From Arthrobacter sp. YN (GTDB lineage Bacteria; Actinomycetota; Actinomycetes; Actinomycetales; Micrococcaceae), in NCBI RefSeq assembly GCF_002224285.1, contig NZ_CP022436.1, positions 3,472,001 to 3,536,000 of the forward strand: a DNA stretch of 64,000 nucleotides, read 5' to 3'. Positions 35,679-43,898 of this stretch are shown here, piece after piece (the stretch's first letter is position 1; each line of letters starts with the position of its first letter). A program made the position numbers and the translations under genes. The notes beneath the pieces are model-generated. The model was not told the origin of the DNA. It was given only the letters and a program-made list of their open reading frames with translations, and ran no database searches.

Positions 35679-36554
35679 ATGAAGGCTTTCATTACCCGGA
35701 GGAAATCACTCCTGGTGGCCGCTTCCGCAGCCCTCGCCCTGTCGCTGAGCGCATGTGGCGGCGGCACCACCACCACTCCCCCGGTTGCTTCGGCGAGCTT
35801 CGAGGCCGGCACCACCATGGAGAAGCTGAACAAGGCCCAGAAGATCACCATCGGCACCAAGTTTGACCAGCCGCTGTTCGGCCAGAAGGGCCTGGACGGC
35901 AAGCCTGTCGGTTTCGACGTCGAAATGGGCAAGGCAATCGCTGCCAAGCTGGGTATTCCCGCTGACAAGATCGAATGGGTAGAGACTGTCTCCCAGAACC
36001 GCGAATCGTTCATCGAGCAGGGCCGCGTTGACCTGGTCATCGCTACCTACACCATCAACGATGCCCGGAAGGAAAAGGTCGCCTTCGCCGGACCGTACTA
36101 CGAAGCCGGCCAGGCACTCCTGGTGAACAAGGACGACACCTCCATCTCCAAGCCTGAAGATGTCGCCGGCAAAAAGGTCTGCTCCGTGACGGGCTCCACC
36201 CCGGCCAAGACCATCGCCGAGAAGTACAACGCCGAGGTAGTTCCGGCTGCCACGTACACCGCTTGCCTGGAGCCGCTGCGCAACAAGCAGGTAGTTGCAG
36301 TAACCACGGACAACGTGATCCTCGCCGGCTACGTGGACAAGGAACCGGATGCCTTCAAGCTCGCTTCGGATGAAACCTTCACCAAGGAGCCTTACGGCAT
36401 CGGCCTGAAGAAGGACGACACCGTCTTCCGCAACTGGATCAACGACCAGCTCGAGGCATTCCAGAAGGACGGCGACTACAAGAAGGCTTGGGAAGCCACT
36501 GCAGGCAAGGTCATCAAGACCACTCCTGAACTTCCTGCGATCAACCGCTACTAG
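35679..36554 (+). CDS. gluB: Amino-acid (glutamate-type) binding lipoprotein
   Basis: 291 residues. The signal peptide KSLLVAASAALALSLSACG ends in the lipobox LSAC, so it is anchored outside the membrane by lipid. The rest is a periplasmic-binding fold: TIGTKFDQPLFGQKG, GFDVEMGKAIAAKLGI, VIATYTINDARKEKVAFAGPY, typical of the glutamate/glutamine cluster. AAAGGAATGTC precedes the ATG. Hairpins flank the gene on both sides, a pattern that could raise its mRNA level over the other subunits. Confidence 0.93.
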   Translation: MKAFITRRKSLLVAASAALALSLSACGGGTTTTPPVASASFEAGTTMEKLNKAQKITIGTKFDQPLFGQKGLDGKPVGFDVEMGKAIAAKLGIPADKIEWVETVSQNRESFIEQGRVDLVIATYTINDARKEKVAFAGPYYEAGQALLVNKDDTSISKPEDVAGKKVCSVTGSTPAKTIAEKYNAEVVPAATYTACLEPLRNKQVVAVTTDNVILAGYVDKEPDAFKLASDETFTKEPYGIGLKKDDTVFRNWINDQLEAFQKDGDYKKAWEATAGKVIKTTPELPAINRY

Positions 36555-36567
36555 TCGGGATCCGTTG

Positions 36568-36597
36568 ACTGCCGCCGCCCACCCGGGCGGCGGCAGT
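36568..36597 (+). terminator. Intercistronic hairpin between gluB and gluC
   Basis: Arms 36568-36580 (ACTGCCGCCGCCC) and 36585-36597 are perfectly complementary around ACCC. No T run follows, so it is more likely a stabilising or partial-stop structure than a full terminator. Confidence 0.8.
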
Positions 36598-36646
36598 TGA
36601 CGACTCCAGGACCCTGTTCCCTGATTAGCTGCAGCCAAAGGAAGCC

Positions 36647-37297
36647 ATGGACGCCGTCATAGCAAGCCTCCCCGAATACTGGGACGGATTTCTCCGAACC
36701 CTTTATCTCTCCGTAATTTCAGGAATCATTGCCCTCCTTGTCGGCACACTCCTGGCGGCCATGAGGGTTTCCCCCGTGGCTGCACTCCGCGGTTTCAGCA
36801 TGTTTTATGTTGAAGTCGCGCGTAACACCCCGTTGACCATCATTTTCTTCTTCGCAGCCATCGTTCTCCCCCGGCTGGGCGTCAAGTTCGAGCAATTCGA
36901 AGTGGCCGCCATCATCGCGCTGAGCAGCTACACGGCAGCCTTCATCGCCGAAGCAGTCCGTTCCGGTGTCAACAGCGTGCCCGTGGGCCAAGCAGAAGCT
37001 GCCCGCAGCATCGGCATGACCTTTACCCAGGTCCTGGGCTTCATTGTCCTTCCCCAGGCCGTCCGTACCGTCATACCCCCGTTGATCAACATCCTGATCG
37101 CCTTGGTCAAGAACTCTTCGGTGGCCGGCGCGTTCTTCGTCCTCGAGCTTTTCGGCTACGGCCGCCAGCTCTCCAACGACTACGGTGACCAAGTCCTGTG
37201 GATCCTGCTCGGGGTGGCCTTCTTCTACCTCCTGATCACGGTGCCCTTGGGCCTTCTGGCGCACTTTGTTGAACGAAAGGTGGCGATTGCCCGATGA
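36647..37297 (+). CDS. gluC: Amino-acid ABC transporter permease 1
   Basis: 216 residues with about five transmembrane helices. The binding-protein-dependent permease loop reads EAARSIGMTFTQVLGFIVLPQAVR, including the coupling motif. The N-terminal FLRTLYLSVISGIIALLVGT is typical of HisM/GlnP-like permeases. Its stop overlaps the gluD start by four bases. Confidence 0.92.
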   Translation: MDAVIASLPEYWDGFLRTLYLSVISGIIALLVGTLLAAMRVSPVAALRGFSMFYVEVARNTPLTIIFFFAAIVLPRLGVKFEQFEVAAIIALSSYTAAFIAEAVRSGVNSVPVGQAEAARSIGMTFTQVLGFIVLPQAVRTVIPPLINILIALVKNSSVAGAFFVLELFGYGRQLSNDYGDQVLWILLGVAFFYLLITVPLGLLAHFVERKVAIAR

Positions 37298-38187
37298 CCT
37301 CGGTCCTGTACGACGTCCCCGGGCCCAAGGCCCGCCTTTACTCGCTCCTGGGATCCGCAGCCGGAATCCTGATCATCCTCGGTGTCCTTGCCATCGCCGT
37401 CACTACGCTGGCACAGCAGGGCATTTTCGATGCAGACCGCTGGGAAATCTTCTACGGTCCCCTGGCACCGGATGTCTGGAGCCTGATCGGCCAAGGCATC
37501 CTCTCGACGCTGGCTGCAGCCGCGGTCGCGGCAATCATCGCCTTCCCTCTGGGCATTGCACTCTGCCTGCTGAGGATCTCCCTGATCGCCTGGATCCGCA
37601 TCCCCACCCAGGTGGTCCTCGAGTTCCTCCGCGGCATGCCCGTGGTCCTCATGATGTTGTTTGTCCTGCTGGTGTTCGCCACGGGACAGTTCCAGGCCGT
37701 CGTGGTGGGTCTGGTCCTCTACAACGCTGCCATCTTCGCCGAAATCCTCCGTGCAGGCATCCAGTCCCTGCCCAAGGGTCAACGCGAAGCCGGCCTGGCC
37801 ATTGGCCTGCGGAGCTTCCAGTCGAGGATGTCCATCGAATTCCCGCAAGCTGTCCGCCGGATGCTGCCCTCGTTGGTCGCCCAGCTGGTGGTCCTGCTCA
37901 AGGACACCTCGCTTGGCTACATCGTGGGCTATGAGGAACTCCTGCGGAAGATCCAGATCATGGCCGACTTCCTGGGTCCGGACTTCCTGTTCCCGGCCTT
38001 CTTCGTCGGTGCCGCGATCTACATCCTGATCAACCTGACCGTGTCACGGATTGCCATCATGATTGAGCGCCGCGGTTCCAAGAAGGCCGCCGGCGGCGTG
38101 GCTCCACCCAGTCTCCGGACCGGGCTGGTGGTGGGCGGTAACGACCCCATCGCCAAGGACTCCATCGAGGGCCCCAACAAGGCATAG
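37294..38187 (+). CDS. gluD: Amino-acid ABC transporter permease 2
   Basis: 297 residues; the HisM-type permease core has QREAGLAIGLRSFQSRMSIEFPQAVRRMLP as the coupling loop (two halves) and an extra N-terminal helix. The C-terminal 45 residues (EGPNKA end) are a cytosolic tail. It should pair with GluC as a heterodimer. A strong terminator follows. Confidence 0.92.
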   Translation: MTSVLYDVPGPKARLYSLLGSAAGILIILGVLAIAVTTLAQQGIFDADRWEIFYGPLAPDVWSLIGQGILSTLAAAAVAAIIAFPLGIALCLLRISLIAWIRIPTQVVLEFLRGMPVVLMMLFVLLVFATGQFQAVVVGLVLYNAAIFAEILRAGIQSLPKGQREAGLAIGLRSFQSRMSIEFPQAVRRMLPSLVAQLVVLLKDTSLGYIVGYEELLRKIQIMADFLGPDFLFPAFFVGAAIYILINLTVSRIAIMIERRGSKKAAGGVAPPSLRTGLVVGGNDPIAKDSIEGPNKA

Positions 38188-38200
38188 TCCTTTCCAACAC

Positions 38201-38242
38201 GAAGAAGGTCCGCAGCCACCCGGCTGCGGACCTTCTTCTTTT
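38201..38242 (+). terminator. Intrinsic terminator of the glu operon
   Basis: A 17-base perfect stem (38201-38217 with 38222-38238) around ACCC is followed by TTTT. It also faces the convergent dapE gene. Confidence 0.93.
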
Positions 38243-38262
38243 GCTGGACGGCAGCTCCCGGG

Positions 38263-39387
38263 CTACGGCGTCAGCCACGTCCTTAGTGCCCGCAGGCACT
38301 CCCGGACGGCATCGGCGTCGACGTGTTCGTTGTCCTTGTGCGCCAGTAGTGGGTCACCGGGCCCAAAGTTCACCGCCGGGATTCCCAGTTCACTGAAACG
38401 CGCGACGTCGGTCCAGCCGTATTTGGGCTTCGGCTCGGCACCGACTGCGGCCACGAAGGACGCGGCAGCGGGGTGGTTCAATCCGGGTCGCGCGCCGGCA
38501 GCAGCGTCGGTACGGACGACGTCGAATCCTTCCAGCAGGTCCCGGACGTGGGCCTCGGCCTGATCCGGTGTCTTGTCCGGAGCGAAGCGGTAGTTGATCT
38601 CCACCACGCACCGGTCCGGAATGACGTTGCCCGCAGTTCCACCGTTGATCTTTACTGCGTTCAGGCTCTCGCGGTAATCGAGGCCGTCCACGTTGATGGT
38701 CTGCGGCTCGTAGGCGGCGAGCCGCGCCAGGATGGGGGCAGCACCGTGGATGGCATTGATGCCCATCCATGCGCGTGCTGAGTGTGCCGTTTCGCCGATG
38801 GTAGTGGCCTCAAAACGGCTGGTCCCGTTGCATCCACCTTCCACTGTGCCGTGGGTCGGCTCAAGCAGGATGGCGAAATCGCCCTGCAGAAGGTCACCGT
38901 GGTTCCGGACCAACCTTCCGAGGCCGCTCTTGACCGCTTCCACTTCTTCATGGTCATAGAAGACGAAGGTAACGTCCTTGTCCGGCTGCTGACCGTCGTC
39001 GAACAGTGTTGCCGCAAGCGCCAACTGCACCGCGACGCCGCCCTTCATGTCCGTGGTCCCGCGGCCGTACAGCACACCTTCGCCGGGAACGCCGGATTCC
39101 CAGGTGGCTGGAACGGTGCCCAGCGAACCCTCTACAGTGGGCAGGGGCACAGTGTCCAGATGTCCGGCCAGGATGACGCGCTCCGAGCGGCCAAGTTCGG
39201 TGCGGGCAATGATGGCGTCGCCGTCGCGGGCCACCGTGTAGGCGGGCATGGCCCGCAAGGCGGACTCGACGGCGTCGGCGAGTTCGGTTTCATTGCCGGA
39301 AACGCTGTTGAAGTCAATGATGGCGGCCGTCAGCAAAGCAACGTCCTGGCGCAGGTCAAGGAGGGCGGGAGCAGGGTTCAGGGTCAC
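38263..39387 (-). CDS. dapE: Succinyl-diaminopimelate desuccinylase
   Basis: 374 residues, M20 metallopeptidase family. Metal-binding motifs: LAGHLDTVPLP, GRGTTDMKGG, and YDHEEVEAV with the catalytic glutamate. It removes succinate to give LL-diaminopimelate for lysine and peptidoglycan. GTG start. It is divergent from dapD, and dapC is 6 kb away, so the succinylase branch is represented. Confidence 0.93.
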   Translation of the reverse strand: MTLNPAPALLDLRQDVALLTAAIIDFNSVSGNETELADAVESALRAMPAYTVARDGDAIIARTELGRSERVILAGHLDTVPLPTVEGSLGTVPATWESGVPGEGVLYGRGTTDMKGGVAVQLALAATLFDDGQQPDKDVTFVFYDHEEVEAVKSGLGRLVRNHGDLLQGDFAILLEPTHGTVEGGCNGTSRFEATTIGETAHSARAWMGINAIHGAAPILARLAAYEPQTINVDGLDYRESLNAVKINGGTAGNVIPDRCVVEINYRFAPDKTPDQAEAHVRDLLEGFDVVRTDAAAGARPGLNHPAAASFVAAVGAEPKPKYGWTDVARFSELGIPAVNFGPGDPLLAHKDNEHVDADAVRECLRALRTWLTP

Positions 39388-39472
39388 CCGTCCAGCCTAA
39401 TGCCCGCAAATGCGACCTCCATGGCATGAGACGGGTTTTAACCGACCTCCGGGTGCTGGATACACTTGCCCC

Positions 39473-40498
39473 ATGACTGAAACTGCTTCCTCTGCTGTGC
39501 CCACAGACGCGCCCGCCAACCTCCGATCAGCCTACGGATTCGGCCTCGCCACTATCGCTACCTCGGCCTCCGGGGAAGCAACCGTGCTGGATGTCTGGTA
39601 CCCGGCTCCCGCCTTGGGTGTTGCGGCCGAGACCCTGCGCGACGTTGAGAACGCCGATCCCGCGCTCACTGCACTGGCCAACGACGGCAAGGACGCCGAC
39701 CGCGGTACGGAGCAGAAGGTGGTTTTCGCGCAGATCGACCTCGACGCCGCCCCTGCAGACACCGCCGACGCGTACCTGCGCCTGCACCTCCTCTCGCACC
39801 GTCTGGTCAAGCCGAACAGCATCAACCTGGATGGCGTCTTCGGCAAGCTTCCCAACGTGGTGTGGACCAACTTCGGTCCGGCAGCCGTGGACGGTTTCGA
39901 ACTGACCCGTGCCCGCCTGCGCAAGCGCGGCAACGTAGTGGTTTACGGCGTGGACAAGTTTCCGCGGATGGTTGACTACGTTGTTCCCACCGGCGTGCGC
40001 ATTGCCGACGCCGACCGCGTCCGCCTGGGTGCCCACCTGGCCGAAGGCACCACCGTGATGCACGAGGGCTTCGTGAACTTCAACGCCGGCACCCTGGGCA
40101 CTTCCATGGTGGAGGGCCGCATCTCTGCCGGCGTCGTGGCCGGCGACGGCACTGACGTTGGCGGCGGAGCGTCCATCATGGGCACGCTCTCCGGTGGCGG
40201 CAAGGAAAAGATCGCCCTGGGTGAGCGGGTGCTGCTCGGCGCCAACTCCGGTGTGGGCATCAGTATCGGTGACGACTCCGTAGTGGAGGCCGGCCTGTAC
40301 GTCACCGCCGGTACCCGCGTCCGCGTTCCGGGTCCCAAGGACGAGAACGGCGAGGACACCAGCAAGATCATCAAGGCCGTGGAACTCTCCGGGGTCCCCA
40401 ACCTGCTGTTCCGCCGCAACTCCACCACCGGCGGCGTGGAAGTCCTTCCGCGCAAGGGCCAGACGGTGGAGCTCAACGAAGCCCTTCACGCCAACTAG
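39473..40498 (+). CDS. dapD: Tetrahydrodipicolinate N-succinyltransferase
   Basis: 341 residues of the actinobacterial (class 2) DapD type. The left-handed beta-helix is visible as hexapeptide-like repeats ([39 protein letters not shown]). It makes N-succinyl-2-amino-6-oxopimelate from tetrahydrodipicolinate. ATG 39473 lies six bases after TACACT (39461-39466), so it is probably leaderless; the open frame upstream to 39410 is not used. Confidence 0.93.
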   Translation: MTETASSAVPTDAPANLRSAYGFGLATIATSASGEATVLDVWYPAPALGVAAETLRDVENADPALTALANDGKDADRGTEQKVVFAQIDLDAAPADTADAYLRLHLLSHRLVKPNSINLDGVFGKLPNVVWTNFGPAAVDGFELTRARLRKRGNVVVYGVDKFPRMVDYVVPTGVRIADADRVRLGAHLAEGTTVMHEGFVNFNAGTLGTSMVEGRISAGVVAGDGTDVGGGASIMGTLSGGGKEKIALGERVLLGANSGVGISIGDDSVVEAGLYVTAGTRVRVPGPKDENGEDTSKIIKAVELSGVPNLLFRRNSTTGGVEVLPRKGQTVELNEALHAN

Positions 40499-40511
40499 CA
40501 GGAGGACTTCC

Positions 40512-41354
40512 GTGCGCCGGTTCCGCCGCGCCATCGTTGCGGTGCTGGCTTTGGCCCTCGTAGCAGGTGCCATCTACGCGATCGTTGCCGTGCTGCAGCG
40601 CTCCGAGACCTTGGTCACGGAGCGCTGCGTCGCCGTCGTCGGCTCTGAAAGCCACGAGCTCGCCACGGACCAGGCAGCGAACGCTTCCCTCATCACCGCC
40701 ATTTCCGTCCAGCGCGGGCTGCCTCCCCGGGCCGCGAGCATTGCCCTTGCCACCGCCATGCAGGAATCCCGGATGCGGAACATCAACTACGGTGACGACG
40801 CCGGCCCCGACTCCCGCGGGCTTTTCCAGCAGCGGCCGTCGCAAGGCTGGGGCACGGAGGCCCAGGTCATGGACCCCGTCTACGCCGCCAATGCGTTCTT
40901 TGACGGCTTGGTCAAAGTCCCCGGCTACGAGTCCATGGAGATCACCCAGGCCGCCCAAGCGGTCCAACGCTCAGCTTTCCCCCGCGCCTACGCCCAGCAT
41001 GAAGGCATGGCCAGGGCCTTCGCTTCCGCACTCACGGGACACTCCGAGGCTGCGCTGAACTGCGAACTGCGCATGCCCGAAGCGGCGGGTGACCCTGCCG
41101 CCGTCGTCGATGAACTCACGACGGCGTTCGGAACCCAAGCGGCTACCGTTCAGGGCCGCTCGGTGCAGCTGGACATCACGGGGACGCAGGCATGGGCCGT
41201 TGCCCACTGGGCCGTGGCCAACGCCAAGACGCTGTCCATCACCCAGGTGGATGTTGGCGGCCGCGCCTGGAACCGGGAGAAACGTGACGGATGGCAGGCC
41301 TCACCGGCCCCCTCCGAGGCGGTCACCATCACCGTCTCAGCCCCCGCCACGTGA
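40512..41354 (+). CDS. Exported protein with lysozyme/transglycosylase-like core
   Basis: 280 residues. An N-terminal hydrophobic segment (AIVAVLALALVAGAIYAIVA) anchors or exports it. Residues about 60-130 contain TAMQESRMRN, with a candidate catalytic E85, and SRGLFQQRPSQGWGT, a pattern like the E-S-x-x-S-x-G-L-x-Q of SLT-type transglycosylases. It is sometimes mislabelled a heavy metal transporter. A peptidoglycan role is inferred, not shown. GTG 40512 after AGGAGGA; it lies 13 bases after dapD and ends eight bases before a convergent gene. Confidence 0.72.
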   Translation: MRRFRRAIVAVLALALVAGAIYAIVAVLQRSETLVTERCVAVVGSESHELATDQAANASLITAISVQRGLPPRAASIALATAMQESRMRNINYGDDAGPDSRGLFQQRPSQGWGTEAQVMDPVYAANAFFDGLVKVPGYESMEITQAAQAVQRSAFPRAYAQHEGMARAFASALTGHSEAALNCELRMPEAAGDPAAVVDELTTAFGTQAATVQGRSVQLDITGTQAWAVAHWAVANAKTLSITQVDVGGRAWNREKRDGWQASPAPSEAVTITVSAPAT

Positions 41355-41361
41355 GTTTTTG

Positions 41362-41973
41362 TCAGGCGAGGATCTCCACCACCGGCTGTACGTAGCTCCG
41401 GAAGACGTCGGGTTCGGACAACAGCCTGTGGCTCATGATCATTGTGCTGGGCTCCAGGTACCAGGCACGTGGTTCGTTTAAGGGCAACTCAATGATGGTC
41501 AGTTCGAAGTCGCGGGAACTGCGCCCGACTTCCAGCAGCCTGTCCTCCACCATCTCGTTGAGGACCTGGGTCACACCGTTGGCTTCACGGGCAGCTTCGA
41601 GGTCGGCGTATTCGTCGATCCTGTCGGTGGCCCATCCCAGGGCCGAGCCGAAGTGGGCCTGTAGGACACGTTGGAGTGCCGGCGAGTTGCCGAAGGCCTT
41701 GAAACTGGGTGGCGCCAGTTCCGAGGCGGGCTTGGGGTAGGACTTAACCAGGCTTTCCCACCAAGCTTCCCACTCGGTCTTGAGGGCGTGGATGCCCCCG
41801 ACGTCGGAGGTCAGATGGCTGTGGTCGGCATGCCGGACTTTGGGGGCTGCGTGGGACAGGCTCGGTCTGCCGGCACCATCCAATCCGGCGACGTCCCGCA
41901 GGTACAGGGCGATGAGCATCGGCCCGGACGTGTCCATGGTGATGCGCCATCCCGGGCCGCCTGACTCGTGCAT
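41362..41973 (-). CDS. Conserved protein of unknown function
   Basis: 203 residues, soluble, with no signal or membrane segment. It has a Trp-rich segment (TEWEAWWESLVKSYP) and ends in EPDVFRSYVQPVVEILA. GGGAGGAATTCGG before ATG 41973 supports that start. I do not recognise a family. It lies between the lysozyme-like gene and a TetR regulator; it may be cotranscribed with the latter (gap 90 bases). Confidence 0.7.
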   Translation of the reverse strand: MHESGGPGWRITMDTSGPMLIALYLRDVAGLDGAGRPSLSHAAPKVRHADHSHLTSDVGGIHALKTEWEAWWESLVKSYPKPASELAPPSFKAFGNSPALQRVLQAHFGSALGWATDRIDEYADLEAAREANGVTQVLNEMVEDRLLEVGRSSRDFELTIIELPLNEPRAWYLEPSTMIMSHRLLSEPDVFRSYVQPVVEILA

Positions 41974-42063
41974 CCGAATTCCTCCCTTGGCAGGTTCCCG
42001 ACATCTCCCAGTCTATTCCCGTTGAGTCTGGACGGTAGGGGCGTGGCTCACTTGCATCTCCCT

Positions 42064-42690
42064 TTAGTGGGCCGCGGGCATGCCGGCAAGGGACCGCAGA
42101 TGGGCGGTGAGGACATCGCTGCACATCTCGGCAGTCATCCACTCGGGCTGCAACAGCGCGTGCATGCACAAGCCGTCCATGGTCGCCAGGAGCCTCTCCG
42201 CCTCTGCGACGAGGGTTTGTTGGGCATCGGTTCCCCCGGGGCTCAGGTGCATGATCAGACGCCCGACGACGGCCGCTACAGTGCGGTGGCTGCGCCCGGC
42301 TTCGGCTGCGAGGACGGGTTTGATGCGGGCGGCGTGCCTGAACGCCATCCAAACGCACGCATCCACCGCGAGTTCCTCATCCAGAGGCAGGAATTGGCCC
42401 AGAAGGTTCAATACTGCAGCTTGCTGTTCCGGACTGCCCGGCGCCTCTTGCTCGACAGCTGCCATTGATGATTCAAGCCGCCCCGCGATCCGGTCAATTA
42501 CAGCGCCAAAGGAAAACACCAGGAGGTCGTCGCTGCTGGCAAAATAGTGCCGGACAGAGCCCACTGCCAGTCCGGCCTCATCCGCTACTTCCCGGAGGGA
42601 GGCCCGTTCCAGGCCATCGCTGGCAATGATCCGGAATACGGCTTGGACAACTTCCTGGCGCCGGGCTTCGGCATCAACAATTTTGGGCAC
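42064..42690 (-). CDS. TetR-family transcriptional regulator (BetI-like)
   Basis: 208 residues with an N-terminal helix-turn-helix (AREVADEAG-like: ASLREVADEAGLAVGSVRHYF) and a ligand domain that resembles the BetI-type C-terminal region. Start is GTG 42690. TAAAAA (42701-42696 on the minus strand) ends six bases before it, and a perfect inverted repeat lies directly upstream (42702-42715), so self-regulation is likely. It may also control the divergent galE or the gene at 41362. The effector is unknown. Confidence 0.88.
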   Translation of the reverse strand: MPKIVDAEARRQEVVQAVFRIIASDGLERASLREVADEAGLAVGSVRHYFASSDDLLVFSFGAVIDRIAGRLESSMAAVEQEAPGSPEQQAAVLNLLGQFLPLDEELAVDACVWMAFRHAARIKPVLAAEAGRSHRTVAAVVGRLIMHLSPGGTDAQQTLVAEAERLLATMDGLCMHALLQPEWMTAEMCSDVLTAHLRSLAGMPAAH

Positions 42691-42701
42691 CAGTAGTTTT
42701 T

Positions 42702-42715
42702 AGCACGAACGTGCT
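42702..42715. promoter_or_regulatory. Candidate TetR operator, perfect palindrome
   Basis: AGCACG-AA-CGTGCT is a 6-2-6 inverted repeat placed just upstream of the regulator's start and about 43 bases before the galE -10 element (TAGCGT, 42758-42763). Position and symmetry fit a TetR-type binding site. Confidence 0.65.
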
Positions 42716-42770
42716 TCAACACCGCTCAACACAGAGCGGCGTGGCTCCAATTTCCGCTAGCGTAGAGATC

Positions 42771-43811
42771 ATGAAAATTCTTGTCACGGGTGGCACCGGC
42801 TATATCGGTTCCCACACCGTTTTGTCCCTTCAGGAAGCCGGCCACGACGTCGTCGTGCTTGATAACCTCGTGAACTCCAGCGAGGAATCCCTCCGCCGGG
42901 TCTCGGAGCTCACCGGCAAGACCGCCGCGTTCCACAAGGTTGACCTGGTGGATGAGCCCGCAGTCGAGGCCGTGTTCGACCAGCACCAGATCGACGCCGT
43001 GATCCACTTCGCTGGCTTGAAGGCCGTAGGAGAGTCCGTCCAGGAGCCCCTCGCCTACTACTACAACAACATCGTTGGCACCCTGAACCTGCTCCGCGCC
43101 ATGGACAAGCACAACGTGCGCTCCATCGTCTTCAGCTCTTCAGCCACGGTATACGGTGAGCACAACCCCATCCCGTACATCGAAAAGATGGAAATCGGTG
43201 CCAACAACCCCTACGGCCGCACCAAGGAACAGATCGAGGACATCCTCTCGGACCTCGGCAACGCGGACGACCGCTGGCATATCGCACTGCTGCGCTATTT
43301 CAACCCGGTAGGCGCACACCCGTCCGGCCGCATCGGCGAGGACCCCCAGGGCATCCCCAACAACCTCGTGCCGTTCATCGCACAGGTAGCTGTGGGACGC
43401 CGCGAGAAGCTCATGGTCTTCGGCGGGGACTACGACACCCCCGACGGCACAGCACAGCGCGACTACATCCACGTGGTGGACCTGGCCGACGGCCACGTAG
43501 CAGCCCTGAACTATATCGCGGGCCGCGCAGGCGTTCGGCGCTGGAACCTTGGCTCCGGCCGCGGCTCCTCAGTGCTGGAAGTGCTGCGCTCCTTTGAGAA
43601 GGCCGTCGGCCAGCCGATTCCGTACGAGATCACTGGCCGCCGCGCCGGCGACCTCCCCGCTTTCTGGGCAGATGCTTCCTCTGCCCTGGCCGACCTCGGC
43701 TGGTCCACCACCAAGAACGTGGACCAGATGTGCGAGGACCACTGGCGCTGGCAGAAGAACAACCCCTACGGGTACAAGGCTGCCGAGCCTGCCACGGCGA
43801 ACAACGCCTAG
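42771..43811 (+). CDS. galE: UDP-glucose 4-epimerase
   Basis: 346 residues, extended short-chain dehydrogenase family. NAD-binding VTGGTGYIGSHT, the serine region FSSSATVYGE and the catalytic Tyr/Lys in NNPYGRTKEQ are present, with PVGAHPSGRIGEDP for substrate. It interconverts UDP-glucose and UDP-galactose for wall and capsule sugars. TAGCGT ends seven bases before ATG 42771, so a leaderless mRNA is likely; the earlier in-frame ATG at 42711 is not used. A long palindromic terminator follows. Confidence 0.94.
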   Translation: MKILVTGGTGYIGSHTVLSLQEAGHDVVVLDNLVNSSEESLRRVSELTGKTAAFHKVDLVDEPAVEAVFDQHQIDAVIHFAGLKAVGESVQEPLAYYYNNIVGTLNLLRAMDKHNVRSIVFSSSATVYGEHNPIPYIEKMEIGANNPYGRTKEQIEDILSDLGNADDRWHIALLRYFNPVGAHPSGRIGEDPQGIPNNLVPFIAQVAVGRREKLMVFGGDYDTPDGTAQRDYIHVVDLADGHVAALNYIAGRAGVRRWNLGSGRGSSVLEVLRSFEKAVGQPIPYEITGRRAGDLPAFWADASSALADLGWSTTKNVDQMCEDHWRWQKNNPYGYKAAEPATANNA

Positions 43812-43831
43812 GCGACCGGCGCCTTAGTAAT

Positions 43832-43881
43832 TAACGACGGCGGCCGCCCACCTCGCGCGAGGTGGGCGGCCGCCGTCGTTA
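43832..43881. terminator. Bidirectional terminator, 25-bp perfect palindrome
   Basis: Positions 43832-43881 are fully self-complementary, with AACGACGG at the left end and CCGTCGTT at the right. In RNA a short CGCG loop would form. It separates the convergent galE and gltA genes. Confidence 0.92.
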
Positions 43882-43898
43882 TTGATGATATTGCCGTA

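Noticed and set aside
43832..43881. Possible mobile-element inverted repeat or attachment site
   Set aside because: The long palindrome lies exactly between convergent gene ends and behaves as a terminator; no direct repeats or transposase nearby.
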